Assembly: GCA_009193035.1 (NCBI GenBank)
Contig: SWDT01000034.1
Span: 434,001 to 498,000 of the forward strand
Reading direction: 5' to 3'
DNA: 64,000 nucleotides
Source: Halicephalobus mephisto
Lineage: Eukaryota; Nematoda; Chromadorea; Rhabditida; Panagrolaimidae
The translations under genes were made by a program, and so were the position numbers. How positions within the stretch are numbered: the stretch's first letter is position 1; each line of letters starts with the position of its first letter. A model generated the notes under the pieces. It had not been told where the DNA came from, did no database searches, and worked only from the letters and a program-made list of their open reading frames with translations. Positions 1 to 15,100 of the stretch are shown piece after piece.

Positions 1-155
1 CAGGTTCCCGAGGCTCGTACTTGCAGTGGATAGTCCTGTCTTGGGTCTTGTCTCTCTGCATCTCGACGTTGAAGGCCCCTTTAGGTCCACGGACTCTAAC
101 CGTCAACTGTCCAGCTCCAGCGCCTTTGGTTTCGACGATGAAGTTCGATTTGAAG
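1..155 (-). CDS. fln-2: fln-2 exon 20, truncated by window start
   Basis: Acceptor AATTTTAG|CTTCAA, phase 2 in. Encodes FKSNFIVETKGAGAGQLTVR, then further strands to EPREPG, a typical filamin strand pattern. The exon and the gene's 3' end continue beyond position 1. Confidence 0.92.
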
Positions 156-3100
156 CTAAAATTCGTCAATCATATTGTTAAAATCAAAATATTTTAAAAA
201 AAATACTTTGACAGGAATATTTTGGAAAATTTCAAATCATCATTAGATTTTGAAAAACTTAAAAAATTAAAGTTCCAAAAGTGAGCGGTATATAATATAT
301 AGGGGTCTAATGTCCAAGCGCTTCAAAAAAGAGGGATTCTGAACCTCGCTTCAGAAGCCACTTCAGGAGTGTAGATCTCGATTTTTCATAACCGTATCCT
401 TACACGATTATGATTAAAATTTCAACTAGAAATAAAACTTTTTGTAGTTTGTCTTCCAAATTTCCGATTTTTTCAGAAAACACGTTATATATGGTTGTTG
501 TACTTGATCTTATTATTGTTCAGAGAAATAAGGAACTTTCATATCCTTCATCCCTTACGCAACTACATCGGTCTACAGGGATTTAGTATTAATAATTTTA
601 AAAACTTCAGAATTTAATCGAAATTTACCTGTGAAGGATTCCGTGGTCGATTCCGGGACCGTGAACTTTGACTTTCGATGGATCCGGGGGATTGCTGACG
701 TTGAAGACGAATGGAGATCCATGGACATGTTCTTGGGAATATTTAATCACTAATGTATGTTTCCCAAGCTCAGTTGGTTTCAACGAAAGGAGATATGTTC
801 CATCTCGATGATCGTATAGTTCACAATATGCTAACTTGCTTGGACCAACGCATTGGGCCGAGAGATATCCGGATCCGGCTTTCCTTGTGTCGATTATGGT
901 TTTTACATCTTCTCCGATAATTCCGATTTTTAAACTTTTAGAATCAACCTCAACCAAGTCTGCTGGACTTGAATGACTTCTTACTTCCACCGTACTCGGC
1001 GATCCAGGGACGTGTTTGCCGTCGGCTAAAATTTGAAGTTCGTATTCGCCTCCTTGGAGCGGAGTATAGACAGCCTTGAAAACGTTGTTTCCCAGATGCT
1101 GGAGTCTTACTGGAATGTCAGCCTTATCCCCTATCAATTGAGCAGTAATTCTCGTGTTAGGAGCATCTGAACCGTCAATTATGAATTCTGAAGGTTGTTT
1201 GACCATCGCTTTTCTGAGACCTTCACCTTTTAATTTAACTTTGTCATAATCAGAATCATGAATCCTCGAGGTTTGGGCTTCTTGGAGTCTTGAATGAACT
1301 TTAAAAGGGACTTGTCCTTCCCCTTCGGCAATGCCCAAAAGTGGAAAAGCTGTCGGAACAACCTGTTCTGCCCAGTATAAGTAAATTTTTAAATTTCCGG
1401 GATAGTTTGGGATTATTGTGACTCTCTGTTTCCCATAGCCCAGATTATCAACAGTAGCGACGTCATTCAGTAATTCGCCTTCTGAATCTCTGACTTCAGC
1501 TCGAAGTTTCCCAGGCCCGGCGGCGGTCGTGTCCACTTCGATCAAGTTCTTTTTCCCTACTTGTAACTGCAGTAATCCGTCTTCTCTGACATCCTCATCA
1601 TTGACAAGTACCTTCTTTGGATCGATGACACTGATCTGGAATGGCGATCCAGTCACGTGTTTGTTGTTGAATTCGACAGAGACCTTGTAAAGCCCCACGA
1701 CACTGGGTCTGAAGCTGATTTCGCTCGTTCCATCTGGTCGTTTGTTCGTCGAATGTCTGATTTTCTCGCCATCTGGAGATCTTACATCTATCTTGATTCC
1801 TCCTGTAGCTTTTTTAGGATCGAAAATCATACTAGCAGCGTTATCTTTCTCGACGGCGTAATCCAAAGCCGCTCCGTAAACGGTCGGTTTTCCTTGTTCT
1901 TCGACGATGAAGTTCTTCGGAGTTCCAGGGACTTGGAAGCCGGCCAACTTCACGGAGAGCTTATGAGGACCAAGTTTGACAGGCAAGAAAGTTACTTGGT
2001 CGTCTCCGACGGAATTTTTGATTTGCTCGACTTTGAGCGGAACTCCTTGAGGATCCAAAACTTCGACTTCCATTTGTCCGTTGCCTGCGGCTCTTCTGTT
2101 TATAGCAATCTTGGCGATATGTCGGAGAGTGAAAGCATCGTCAGTTCCTTTGATTATTACTTTTTTAGGATCGACAACTTCACATTTGAAAGGCGATCCT
2201 GGAACCGGCATTTCGGCAAAAGTAACTTCGATTTGATGAGTTCCTAAATCATTATTCATATGTTAAAGCAACTTTGAAGCATGTAAAATCAACATACCGG
2301 TTTGCTCAGGAGTGAACTCGACCCAATAACTGTCGTCTTGTTGCTTGTAGCACCGGACCGGCAACGGGCTTTGGAGACTGTCTGAAACCCGTCAATTACC
2401 ATTGTTCATATAGGAATTCCAGGTTAGATCCAAAAGGTTATCATCAAACAAAGGAGAAAAACGAAAAGTATTAGCAAAGCTGCTCTTTATATAAAAGTGC
2501 AGGTCCTGAAATAAGATGCAAAACCTGAAAAAGAGGGTAACAACTTTTCCCAACGAAAAGCACCACTTTCCGTAAAGTGGAAACCCGAAATATTGTAAAT
2601 TAACAATAATCATACTAACCAGTAACGAGAACATCAAGTTCGCCTTTGGTAGAGTTCCCAAGACTGACTTCAAAACGAGCAGTTTTTCCCCGTTGTGCTC
2701 GATGCAAAGCATCCCCTCTGGCTCTAACAGCTCCAGCAGCAGATACAAAACATTCATATGGACATTCTGAAACAACATAATTAACTTCAACATAGAAAAA
2801 TAGTAAATTTCAATATATGAAGGAATTCTAAAATTTAATACATCAAAAAATAAGTTTTCATATATCGAAAAATAAGTTTTCATATATCGAAAAATAAGTT
2901 TTCATATATCTAAGATAACTCACCAGGAAGGAGTACTTCATCGACGAAGATGTTCAACAAATAGAGTCCGATTTTCTTTGGAGTGAAAGTACACACATGG
3001 AGTCCGTCCTTGATCTTCTTGAGTGAACATTTTGCATTTTCTCCGTCTTCGTGTTGGATAGAAACAGAAACCATTGATCCGCCGCTATTGGACCAGTCGA

Positions 3101-6100
3101 TATTGAATCTTTGTTGGATTCCAACGGCATCGTTCTTCAATCCGATCACTCTGACGGCCGAGAGGTCCAGGACAGAAACCGTCAAGGGGACTCCGGGAAT
3201 CGGTTTTCCTTGGAGTTTGACGGAAACGGTATGTGGGCCTTCTGAAGCCGGAACCCACTCCGCGGCGAACGTGTCTCCATGAAGTCTGGACAACGAAATG
3301 GGTATCGAAGTCCCGTCCGAATCAATGACTTCCAAGTGAACTTTGTCCTCCAATCCTGGGGCGATTTCGAGCTCGAACGCGGTCGGTCGATCGACGAAAG
3401 CCTTCTTTTCGAAATAAAGAATATTCACGGATCCTGGAGTTGCTTTGCTCGTTGTCGGTTCCCCTAAGGCATTGAAATAAATTCTATCTCCTAATGGAAG
3501 ATTGTTTTTGTAAATATCCACAAAATAACGTCCAGAATGAGGCAGAAGACAAGACACTTTCGCAATTCCCGCAGATCTGTCCATTTTCACATTTGCTGGG
3601 ACAACGGAGCCGTCTTGACCACAGATTTCAACCCGCAGATCGTCCTTCTTACTCAGTTTGCCCGTATTTACTGAAAAAATAAAAAATATTAAAAAAAAAA
3701 ATAAAAAAATATTTAAAAAAGTAAATTTTTAATGAATTTCTTATTCAAACAAAACTATGTTTCAATACGAAAATCTGTTTTACGATATAGCGCGGTTTTT
3801 AAATATTGATTTAAAAAAAACTTTTGAAACGAAAATTTGAGTTACGATATGACGCAATTTTTAAATAATTCTCTTCAAATGAAAATGGGTCTTGTAGTGA
3901 AATTATAGATTACGGTAAGGCGGGACTTTTGAATGTCAGTTTTTTAAAATTGCTGAGTCTCAAAACGAAAATTTCAATAACGGTACGGCGGGATTTTCAA
4001 ACAATGATTTTTTTATATTTTAATTTTTAAAATTCACTTTTTTATAAAATTAAATTTGAAATCATATTGGATTTAAACGAACCTTCAAAAACAACTTTTT
4101 CTCCGCTGTTGACAACTTCGGGGATGTTGATAAAGCTTCCGGCTTTCATCCGATGTTCTTCAAGACATTGACAAATTATCGGACAAATTGATAACGATTT
4201 TCCATCAAGTTGAATATCGATTTCATAATCTCCAACAACAGTAGGAAGAAATTCAACATCGAAACCTTCGTCGACTCGGACAGTTTCGACAGGAATTTTT
4301 TTCTTGTTGGGACCTGCACTTGTTAAATTGCGTAATTAGTTAGATTTAAGCAAAAACATAACATTGAACTCAACACAGTTAACCAAAACCATAATTAAGC
4401 AAAAAAAATTTTTTTTAATTTTAAAATTAAAGAAATTTAAAAAACTGACCTGTGACGATGACGTTGCATTCGGCGTTTCTCCTGGGGGAGTCGATGGAGA
4501 ACCCCTTGGGTCTTCCGACTTGGGCCACGGCCAGATCCCCGACTAATCTGATTTCTTCGTTCGATTTCGACGGACCACCATGTGCAGCCAGAGGGGAAGT
4601 GGTTCTTCTGGAAGACACGGCTTCTCCAGAAACCGGACATTTCATCGGTGATCCCGGAACCGGGATTCCGTTGAACTTGACAGAAATCACGTGATCCTTA
4701 GGTTCTTGTGGAGTAAAACTGACTTTGAATCTTGCTTGGGATTCAGCCTGGACGTAATTAGGCACATTTCTGCCGTCGACACTCACGATTATTTCCATGT
4801 TTCCCGCCCCGGATTTCGCGGCATCGATGACGAAAGTACAGGTTTTTCCAACTTTAGCTTCATCTTCAAGAATAAGTTTCGTCTGAGAAGCATCGAAAGC
4901 TTTCGAAACAAAAGCAGATCCGGTCGGTTGATCGTCATATTTTATCTCGATGTTGTGATTACCGACAACTTTGGGAGTGTATTCTACAGTATACTCTCCT
5001 TTTCTAATGTTTCTGGATACAGTAACGGGGAGCTTGTCTCCTCTAGGGTCCGTGATTTCCACCACCGGCATCAGAGACTTGTCGTCGTTCACCTGAAAAT
5101 TCATTTTCAAATAAAAAGCAGATTTATAAGTAATCAAATCTCAGCACGAAAATTTCCTACTACAGTATACGGTATTTTCGAAATTTTCATGAATATTCAA
5201 TTCTCAAAAACTACAGTAATTTAAAAGTTTTTTGATTTAAAATAACTTTTGAAACGAAAACTTCCTACTAAAGTATACGGTATTTTCGAAATTTTCATAG
5301 ATATTCAATTCTCAAAAACTACAGTAATTTTAGAAATTTTTTGATTTAAAATAACTTTTGAAACGAAAATTTTCTAATTATTTTTGACGGATTTTTTTAA
5401 GTTTAAATTTTTAAAAAATTGTACCATTCTTAAAACGAAAATTTTCGATTACTGTAGGCGGGTTTTTTGCATATAGAAAACTTACTTGAATAACGAATTC
5501 AGCGTTTTTGCCGACAGGGATCCTCTCTAGCCCCACTCCATAGGCGTTGACGTTGGTTTGGGATCCGATTCTGCAGATGAACGGACTTCCGGGAACCGGC
5601 TCGTTGTTGAATCTGATCGAAATTTTGTGATCGATATCTTCGACAGGAACGAAACTGATTTCATATTTGTGATGCCCCAAGGCCCTCGCCATGGAAGCAA
5701 TAGTTCCTTCGTTTACAGCGACTTCCAAGTTTCCAACTCCGGCATCTGCTGCATCGACGATGAAATTCACTGGTTTGTTGAGGATGCCTGAGGGTATATC
5801 TCCGACTTTGATTTTCGTCGGATTGTGGACTCTACAGACGAACGGAGATCCTGTGACTTCCATTCCGTCTACTTTTATGGTGATTTCGTGATCTCCCACG
5901 ACCTGAGGGGTGAACTGGATCTGCTTCAAGTCCTCGTCTCCTTCCTCGTCTTCTAGAATCCTCACTGGAATTTCGTTTCTAGAAGGATCTGAAAAAATCT
6001 TTATTATTGAAAATAATCCGAAAAATTAAAGTTAGTTCAGGAAACAAACAATTAATCGATTAGTTCAATGCACATAGGGGATTAGGACTAGTTTCAGTCA

Positions 6101-9100
6101 GGCATAAACTAAGAAATGTGCAAAATCGAGACTTAGTCACTATTTTGGAACGCTATTAGTCCAGCCAAAAAACAGCTCCAATTAGAAAATGAATAGTGTC
6201 CATAATTTACTCAAATTTGAATATTTTAGCCACTATCTATTTTCGACTTGAGACAGTGATTAATAGTTTTTAATTAGTCACTATCCAGAAATCAGTTCCA
6301 ATAAGAGAGTTGGATAGTGTCCAGTTGAAAACAAAATTTGATCTTTTTAGTCACCGTCCAAAAACAGCTCCAATGAAAAATAGGATAGTGACTAATTTTG
6401 GATACTATCCATTTCTTACTGAAACTGTTAAAGTCACTATCCAAAAAACAGCTCCAATAAAATTTTGGATAGTGATTGATTCTGGACACTATCCATTTCT
6501 TACTGAAACTGTCAAAGTCACTATCCAAAAAACAGCTCCAATGAAAAATAGGATAGTGACTGATTTTGGACACTGTCCAAAAAACAGCTCCAGTAAGAGA
6601 AGTGAAAAGTGAATAACAGGAAATTTCCGATTTTTGAAAATGGAAAATGCGGAAATGATCTTCTTCGGTTGTTTATAAGTCAGTCCAAACTAAGAGACGG
6701 CTCTCAGGATCAAGAGCCAGTCATCAAACAAACAATGATTAAAGCTATTTTATGAAATTAATCGATACAAACAAACCCATAAACTGAGCTCAACTTGCTA
6801 ATCCTGAAATATCCGAAGCAAAAAGCGGACTTGACAAATGTTAATTAATTTTTAAAATTCATACCACGGATAGCAGCTTCGATGGGGACTCCCCTCGGGG
6901 CACTTAGGAGCAGCACGGCGGACTTCCCTACCCTACTCAGAGACGGTATTCTTTCGACCACTGGCAATTTATGTTTTTTGTCTTTTTTCGCTTCTTTTTT
7001 GTCTTTTTTGTTCGGTTTCTTTTTCGAAGATTCCAATCTAAAAAAATCGAAAATTATTTTTTTTAATTATCTCGACAAAAATTTTGAAATTTTGAAATTT
7101 TAAAAAGTTTCAGAAACTTTGATTGAATTTTCAGAATCACTAGATTTTGGAAATTTTTTGAAGTTTAAAAAACTTAGATTGGATTTTCAGAATCACATTA
7201 GATTTTAGAGAATTTTAAAAATTTGAAGTTTCAGAAACTTCGATTGGATTTTCAGAATCACTAGATTTTGGAGGATTCTAGAAACTTCTGCGAAATCTTC
7301 ACAAATGTCAGAATTTTCCATGGTAATTTTAAAAAATCCCAAAAACTTTCACAAAATTCAAAAAATTTCAAAATTATCTCCGAAATTCTGTTTTTTAAAA
7401 TAATTCTAGAAAATTTCAAAATTATCTCCGAAATTCTGTTTTTTTAAAGTAATTCTAGAAAATCCTTACGTTGAGACATCAGAAGCTCCTGGGGCAGGGG
7501 AGAAGTTCTCGACGATCTTGACTTCGAAAGGACTTCCTTTGATGACCTCCTTGTTGAACGTCACATTTACAGTATGAGTGCCCAAAGAAGTCGGATTAAA
7601 AGTGACTAAAAACTTCGCAGATCCGGATTCCAGTTGACTGACGTGACTGGGGATGATGACGCCGTCAGAATCCTTGATGGCCATTTCCAGATTCCCGAAT
7701 CCGGCCCTTCCGGCATCTACCGTAAATTCTACAGTATCGTTTATGATGGATTCTCTCACGATTTCCCCGACGATGATTTGAGAAGAATCATAGACCCTGA
7801 TGGGGAAGGGGGCCTGGGGGTGAGGGACATCGTTGACGAAAACTAAGACCTTGTGAGTTCCGACTTCAGTAGGTTTGAAGCTAATTTCATAAGTCTTGCC
7901 AGATTTCTTAATTTTATACGGTATTTCACTAGGACTAACATCATCTCCAGGAGCATATTTCTTGTTCGGAGAAGTCACAACGACCTTCAAATTGTCTTCT
8001 TTGGAAAGTTTCAGATTGTCAACTTTGACTTCGACGTCTTTGGTCCTTCTGACAACTTCATGTTTTGAAGTTATTTTAGATTTTCCAAAATCGAATATTT
8101 TCTGTCCAGATTGTTCTTGTTTATTTTTGTCGGATTTCCCGAATCTCAAAGACAGCTTCGGAGTGGTGGGTTTGCTCGGGGGTTTGGATCCGGCAGTTTC
8201 GCTCTGTTCGTCGTGAGATTCGTCTTTTTGATTTTCGATTTTTTTTCTTATCGAATGTGTTCCAGATTCCAAATCGCTCGGATAAGGTTCCAAAATTGCT
8301 TGTTCTTGTTCAGAACCCGAATAATGTCTAGATTCTCCAGAAGGCTGTTCAAAATTCTGATTGTAACCATATTTATCCAGAAGTTTTTCATCTTCTTCTT
8401 TGATCCTCATGAAGTCGGCCGTTCTTCTGGGGGTTTCTTCGAGAGGGATTCTTTCGAGTTCCGTGGCTTTCCCCAGAGTCACAGGTGGCGGGGGTGGGGG
8501 ACTCGCTGGGATTTCGTCATAGACGTGGCTCCCCATGGTACCGTAATTCTTAGAAAAGTCTCCAGAAGTTCCTCTCACAAAAGTCGGAGAAGGGCTTCTG
8601 AATCTGCCTTCTGGAGACTTGGTGTCAACAGGTCCGGGTTTCTCAGACCTCGATTCTTGTTCGTATTCGATACCGTAATTTTTGGAATAATTTCTTTCCG
8701 GAGAATCCCGTCTGACGAAAGTCGGAGAAGGACTTCTGAATCTGGATTCTGGAGATCTGGTGTCAATCGGTTCGAATCTAGGTTTGTCCGAAGACCTGGA
8801 TTCAGACCGGTAGTCGACCTCCACATGGGGGTCGACCCTCGTGGTGGTCAGCTCCTCGACCCTCCTGGTGTACCCCCCGTCCGGAGACCTGTAGAATCTG
8901 GTTTCGCTTTGAACAATTTTCTCTGGAATTTCTTTTTCAAAATATTTCTCTCGTTTCGGAGTCGAAAACGAAGAAGGACTAAAACCAGAAGTCTCGATTC
9001 CACTGTCCTTCTGGAGCGGACTTCTTTCGTAAGTCGTCTTGAACATCCCCAGATCTTGACCTCCTTCTGATTCTTCAAAGTACTTTTTAGAAGTTTCAGA

Positions 9101-12100
9101 ACTACTCGGAGGTCTGTCATCTCCATATTGGGCTATCGTATGACCGATTCTCGGGGATCCCTGAGAGGGTCCTTGACGCAAAAGTCGAGGACTTTTTAAT
9201 CCTTCCGCATCCGTCAACCTCGGCTTGGGGGAGATCGGGGACTGATGTGGTCTCACCAACTGGGGACTTTCAATCGGTCTGAAAAAAATTTTTAAATACA
9301 AAAAAGATAAAAAATTTCAGAAATCAAAACTCCAAAAAAAATTTATAAAAATAAAAATTTACAAAAAAGTATATCGAAAATTAAAAAATACAAAAGTAGG
9401 GAAAACTAAGAAAAATTAAAAAATTACTTAAGAAATCAGAAAACAACAAAACTAAAAAAATAAAAAATATTTAAAAATTTAAAAAATAAAAGAAATTGAA
9501 AAATGATAAAATACACATTTAGGAGAAAATAAGAATTAAGAAGAAAAAATAAAATCAATAAGAGATCAGAAGGAAAAAAATTGAAGAAAAAAATAAAAAT
9601 ATCAAAAAGTAAAAAAAGTAAAAAAATTTTAAAAGTAAAAAGTTAAAAAGTTAAAAAATTGAAAAAAGTAAAAACTAAAAAAAGTTAAAAACTAAAAAAA
9701 CTTTAAAACTAAAAAGATGAAAAAAGTGAAAAATATAGAAAAATTTAAAAAGGATGAAATAGACGATTAGAGGAAAGTAAAAGGGAAATTGAAAAAAATC
9801 AAACAATGTGATTAGCGACAGATCAAAATAAAGTACTAAAAATTGAAACGGAGAAAATTAAATATATAGGAGAAAGAACATTAAACAAAAAAAAGTTTTA
9901 AAAAATAAAGTAGATAAACACAGAAAAATAAAAAAATTAAACAATGAGATTACTGTCACATCAGAAGGAATTAACAAAAAAGTAAAAATTGAAGAAAATA
10001 TTGGAAATAAAAAAATAAAAAAAAATAAAATTTTAAAAATTAAAAATTAAAAATTAAAAATTAAAAAAATATAGAATAAGAAAAATAAAAATAAAATAAA
10101 ACAAGAAATAAAACATAAAATTAGAGAAATAAAAAATATAAAAAAACAAAAAATAAAAAATAAAAAGTATAAAAGTAAAAAGTAAAACATAAAAATTTAA
10201 AAAAATTAAAAATATAGAAAAATAAAAATAAAACAAGAAATTAAAAATAAAATAAGAAAAATAAAATAAAAAGTAAAAAAATTAAATTACTAACCTGGAA
10301 CCTGGTCTCGAAGAAGAGTAACTGGTATCCACGTAAGTAGGGGAAATCACCCTCGGGGAATGAGACAAGAAAGTCGTTTTATCTCCTGGACTACTGGATA
10401 AACTGGCCGGGGGCAAGGTGGAAGGGGGTGGGGGTGAAGTTCCGGCGATTCCTAAACTCGAAGGACACCGAATATAGTACTCTACGGAAGTAGAGGTCTG
10501 AGTGTACTCTATCAGCATTTTTCAATTTTTTTCCAAATTTAACTAAAAAGTAAAAATAAAACTAGACAGGTACCAGTTACATGTATCAAAAAATAAACAA
10601 AAATTTTTTTTTTCATGCATGGAAAACTTTCGAAAAAAATTTTGATTCAACGGAAATTGGACAATTTTTAGTTAGGTATTTTCATTGTTCGTTTTCGGTT
10701 GACAAAAAACTCCATTTTTGAGCAAAATTTTATGTTTTTTTCGTCAACACCTGATTCAACTCCAAATGCTAGGGGCATTGGACCGATTTGTTTCTTTTAG
10801 GACAGGAAAACGGTTCTAGCGAAGAAAACGGGGTCTGTCCGGTAATTGCCCCTGCGGCACTTGATCCTTTTGAGTCATTTTAATTTCGAAATTTTTAAAA
10901 ATAACTTTTTTTAATCATAATTATAATTTTTGGACTAATTTGATTATTAAAAAATTAATCTAAAAAAATAAAAATAAGTTGATCCCCTGCGACATTTGAT
11001 CCTTTTGAGTCATTTTAATTTCGAAATTTTTAAAAATAGCAATTTTGATTTAAAAACTATATTTTTGGACTAATTTGATTATTAAAAAATGAATCTAAAA
11101 AATTAAAAATAAGTTGATCCCCTGCGGCATTTGATCCTTTTGAGTCATTTTCAGTTTCGAAATTTTTAAAAATAACTTTTTTTAATCATAATTATCATTT
11201 TTGGACTAATTTGATTATTAAAAAATTAATCTAAAAAAATAAAAAATAAGTTGATCCCCTGTGGCATTTAGTGTTTTTTGAATCACTTTCAGTTTCGAAA
11301 TTTTCTCAATTTAGATCAATATTTTCGATTTTGTTTGCCATTTTTAGACTAATCCAGTTACTAAAAATACTAATCTAAAAACGAAAAAATAAAATTAGTT
11401 TTACGAAATTAAAGAAAAAATATTTAAAAAAATCAAAAATTGCAAAAAAAAGATTATTGTATAATTTATTTTTTATATCAGTTTTTTTAGCATTTTAAAT
11501 AGTCTAATATGTTAATTAAATAATAAAAAAAATTAAGTTTAGAAAATAGAATAAAATTTATAAAATAAAAAATGAATTGCCCCAGGGAATCATTGTTTAA
11601 AAATTTTTTATTTTTAAATTTATAATTTTGAATATTAAAAATTTTAATTTTTAAAAACTAAAATAGAATAAAATTTATAAAATAAAAAATGAATTGCCCC
11701 AGGAAATCATTGTTTAAAAATTTTTTTATTTTTAAATTTATAATTTTGAATACTAAAAATATTAATTTTTAAAAACTAAAATAGAATAAAATTTATGAAA
11801 TTTATAAAATAAAAGATCAATTGCCCCAGGGGATCATAAATCCCATAGAACGAAATATTCTGAAAGATTAATTACGTTTTATCCGAAACGGGATCTCTGT
11901 CGACGACAAAATTACAAGTTCCAAAAATATTAAATAATTATAGAGGAATTCCTACTCGGGGTTTGATCGATAGATACCGTATCATTAAAAAAATAAAAAT
12001 CTTCATTGTTACAAAAATATTTCAAAAAAATTTTTCTAAAAATTTGAAATTTGAATTTTTTCTGAAAATTTTAAAAATATTAATTATTACTTAAATTTTC

Positions 12101-15100
12101 AAATAAAAATTTGTTTTACTGATAAAAATAACGTTAATTAAATTTAAAGAATATTTGTAAATCAATCACTATCCAAATATTTGATTGGAGCTGCTTTTTG
12201 GATAGTGATCAAAAAGATCAAATTTGAGTTAAAAATGCACACTATCCAATTCCCTCATTGGAGCTGTTTTCAGTAACTTCAGTAATCCCAATGAAACTTT
12301 GAATAGTGACTAAAAAAATCAAATTTGAACTTCAAGCAGACACTATCCATTTTTCATTGGAGCTGTTTTTTGGATAGTGATTTTGAAAGCTCTAATAAAA
12401 GACAAGGATAGTATCCAAACCCAGTCACTATCCATCTTCATTGGAGCTGTTTTCAGTAACTTTAGTAGTTCCAATGAAATTAAATAGTGATTTTGACAGG
12501 TTCAATATGGAAACGGATAGTGACTAAAAGAATCAAATTTGAACTCCAAGCAGACACTATCCACTTTTCATTAGAGCTGTTTTTTGGATAGTGATTTTGA
12601 CAACTCTAATATATTTTTAAATTAATGCCTGAAATTTAAGCGTCTTTGAATACCCTCAGACCTCTGAATTGATAAAAATGCAAAATTGCTAACCATGTCC
12701 GGAAAGCGAAGACGAGACTCTGGATCCCGACACGGTGGTCCCTGCGGCAGCGATCGTGGACGTCGTTGCGGAGACAGGTTTTCCGACATTTTTTGCGTTA
12801 ACTTCGACTCTTATTGGACATCCTACAAAAAATAAAATAAAACTTTAAAATTTCTAAAATCATTAAAAATTGATTTTTTTTAAAAATACAAAACTGACCG
12901 TGAATTTGGTGTCCGTTAAAAGTGACATCGATGACGTAGACCCCGGCATGTTGCGGAATAAAAGTCACAAGACATCTTCCGGCGCCCTTCATCTGGACGT
13001 TGTTGGGCACTCTTCCTTGATTCACGCTGATCTCCAGTTGTCCTTTTCCTGCTTCGACGGCATCCACTGCAGGAATCACGTAAAGTTGGGAAATATACCG
13101 TTGTTCCGTCGAGGCCATCGACGATGATGACGTCGTCGACATCTCCAGGACCCAAGTTTACTGATTCAACAATTTTCCGAAAAATTCATTTTTTTAATTT
13201 TCAAAATTTTTCACAAAAAAAAATTCCAAAAACTTTCGCGTCAGGATTCAAAAAAATTTTAAAATTAATTTTCCCTTCAAGACCAAACTTAAAAAATTAA
13301 ATTCAAAAAATTAAAAAAAAACTTTCGCGTCAAGATTCAAAAAAATTTTAAAATTAATTTTCTCTCCAAGACCAAACAAAAAAAGTAAAATTCTGAAAAT
13401 TTTCGTGTCGAGATTTTAAGAAATTAATTTTCCTTTAAAAAATGAAATTTTTAAAAAATTGTTAAAAATTTTTAAATAATAATTTTTTTTAAATTGACTT
13501 TTTTAAAATTGCTAAATTCATTTTTTTAAATCTTATTTTAAAAAACATCTTTTGGAAAATTTTTGAAAACAAAGAAAATTCGAATTTGCTTTTTCTTATC
13601 ATGACCAGTTTTCCCCGAAAAATTAACTTTTACTTTTTTTCTAATTTCACGTGAAAAATTAAAAATTGTCAAAAAAAAGTTTTCGTCCCCAAAATTCAAA
13701 AAAAAAAATAAATTTTAAAAATAAAAAACTTTTTAATTTAAAAAAAAATAAAATTTCAAAATTCTTAAAAAATTTAAAAAAAATTAAAAAAATTATAAAT
13801 TTCGAAATTCTAAAAAAATTTAAAAAAAATAAAAATTATAAATTTCGAAATTCTTAAAAAATTTAAAAAAAAATAAAAAATTATAAATTTCGAAATTCTT
13901 AAAAAAATTTTAATTTAAAAGAAGATTTTTAAATTTTAAAAATGCTTAAATTTAAAAAATAAACAATTTTTAAGATAGTCGTCACAAGACTGAAAAAATT
14001 CAAAAAATTTTTCCACGAAGAAAATCGGTCTGAAAATAATTTTTTAATTTCCAAACCAAATTTCGTTAATCAACAATAAAAAAAACAAAATACCCTCCAA
14101 CCAGACCTCGAAGGAAAAATAAAATTCGGAACAACCTGGCCAAACTTGTCTTTTTTGAAAATCAATTTTTATGTCAAACGTGATTTTTCTGGGACACAAA
14201 CTGTTTTGAATCGAAGTCGACTCTCAAGTAGGGACACTTGGCTTCTTCTTTTTTAAATTTAACACTGTTATAAAAGTACAATTTATTCGAAAATTAATCT
14301 CGACGAGAAATTTCGAAATTTTCCAGTCAGGACCAGAAACTACAAAATCTAACATTTTCGTAGTTCAAAAAAGTCTAAACAATCCTGTTACAAAAAATTT
14401 TGAAAATTTACAAAATTATAAAAAAATTCGAGAATTTACAAAATTAAAGAAAAATTTGAAAATTTATAAAATTATTTTAAAAATTAAAGAAAAATTGGAA
14501 AAATTAATTTCAGAGAATTTCGAAATTTTCCAGTCAAGACTAAAAAATCAAAAATTTTATAAATTTATCAAAGAATATTGAAATAATTGTCTTAACGCGA
14601 ATTCTTCGAACTTTCCAGTCAAGACTAAAAAATCAAAAATTTTTATAAATTTATCAAAGAATACTGAAGTAATTGTCTTAACGCGAATTCTTCGAACTTT
14701 CCAATGGAGACCAAAAAACTGGAATTTCGCACTTGCGTCGTTCGACAAAGTTCCATTGACGCAATTAAAAAATCAGGAATTTGTGTAGCAAAATTATGAA
14801 AAATTATCTCGAAGAAAACGCTAGAATTTTCCGGTTAAGACAAAAAATTATAATTTCGATTTTAATTTATTTAATTAAGGACCTAATTACGTTATTAAAA
14901 AAACAATCTTTAAAATCCTAAAAATTGGTCTCAACGCGAATTTGTAAAATTTTCGCGATAGGACCAAAAAAAATGAAATTTTGATTTTATAGATCTTCAA
15001 TCATATTATCATGAAAAACAAAAAAATTTCTGCAAAAAATAATTTTTTAAATAAAAAGTAAAAATTATTAAATAAAAAGTAAAAGTTTTATAAAAAAAAA

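Noticed and set aside
1657..2247. 196-codon plus-strand open frame
   Set aside because: Antisense to fln-2 exon 19, which has clear filamin repeats; the plus frame has no recognisable domain.
2392..2883. 163-codon minus frame
   Set aside because: Spans exon 17 in the wrong phase and runs into flanking intron; the spliced phase-1 reading fits the filamin repeat.
8111..9070. 319-codon plus-strand open frame
   Set aside because: Shadow of fln-2 exon 11; rich in Arg/Phe as expected for the reverse of a Ser/Glu-rich coding strand.
9480..10250. Long Phe/Tyr/Ile-rich minus frames in the A-rich intron
   Set aside because: Products of poly-A/T low complexity without codon structure.
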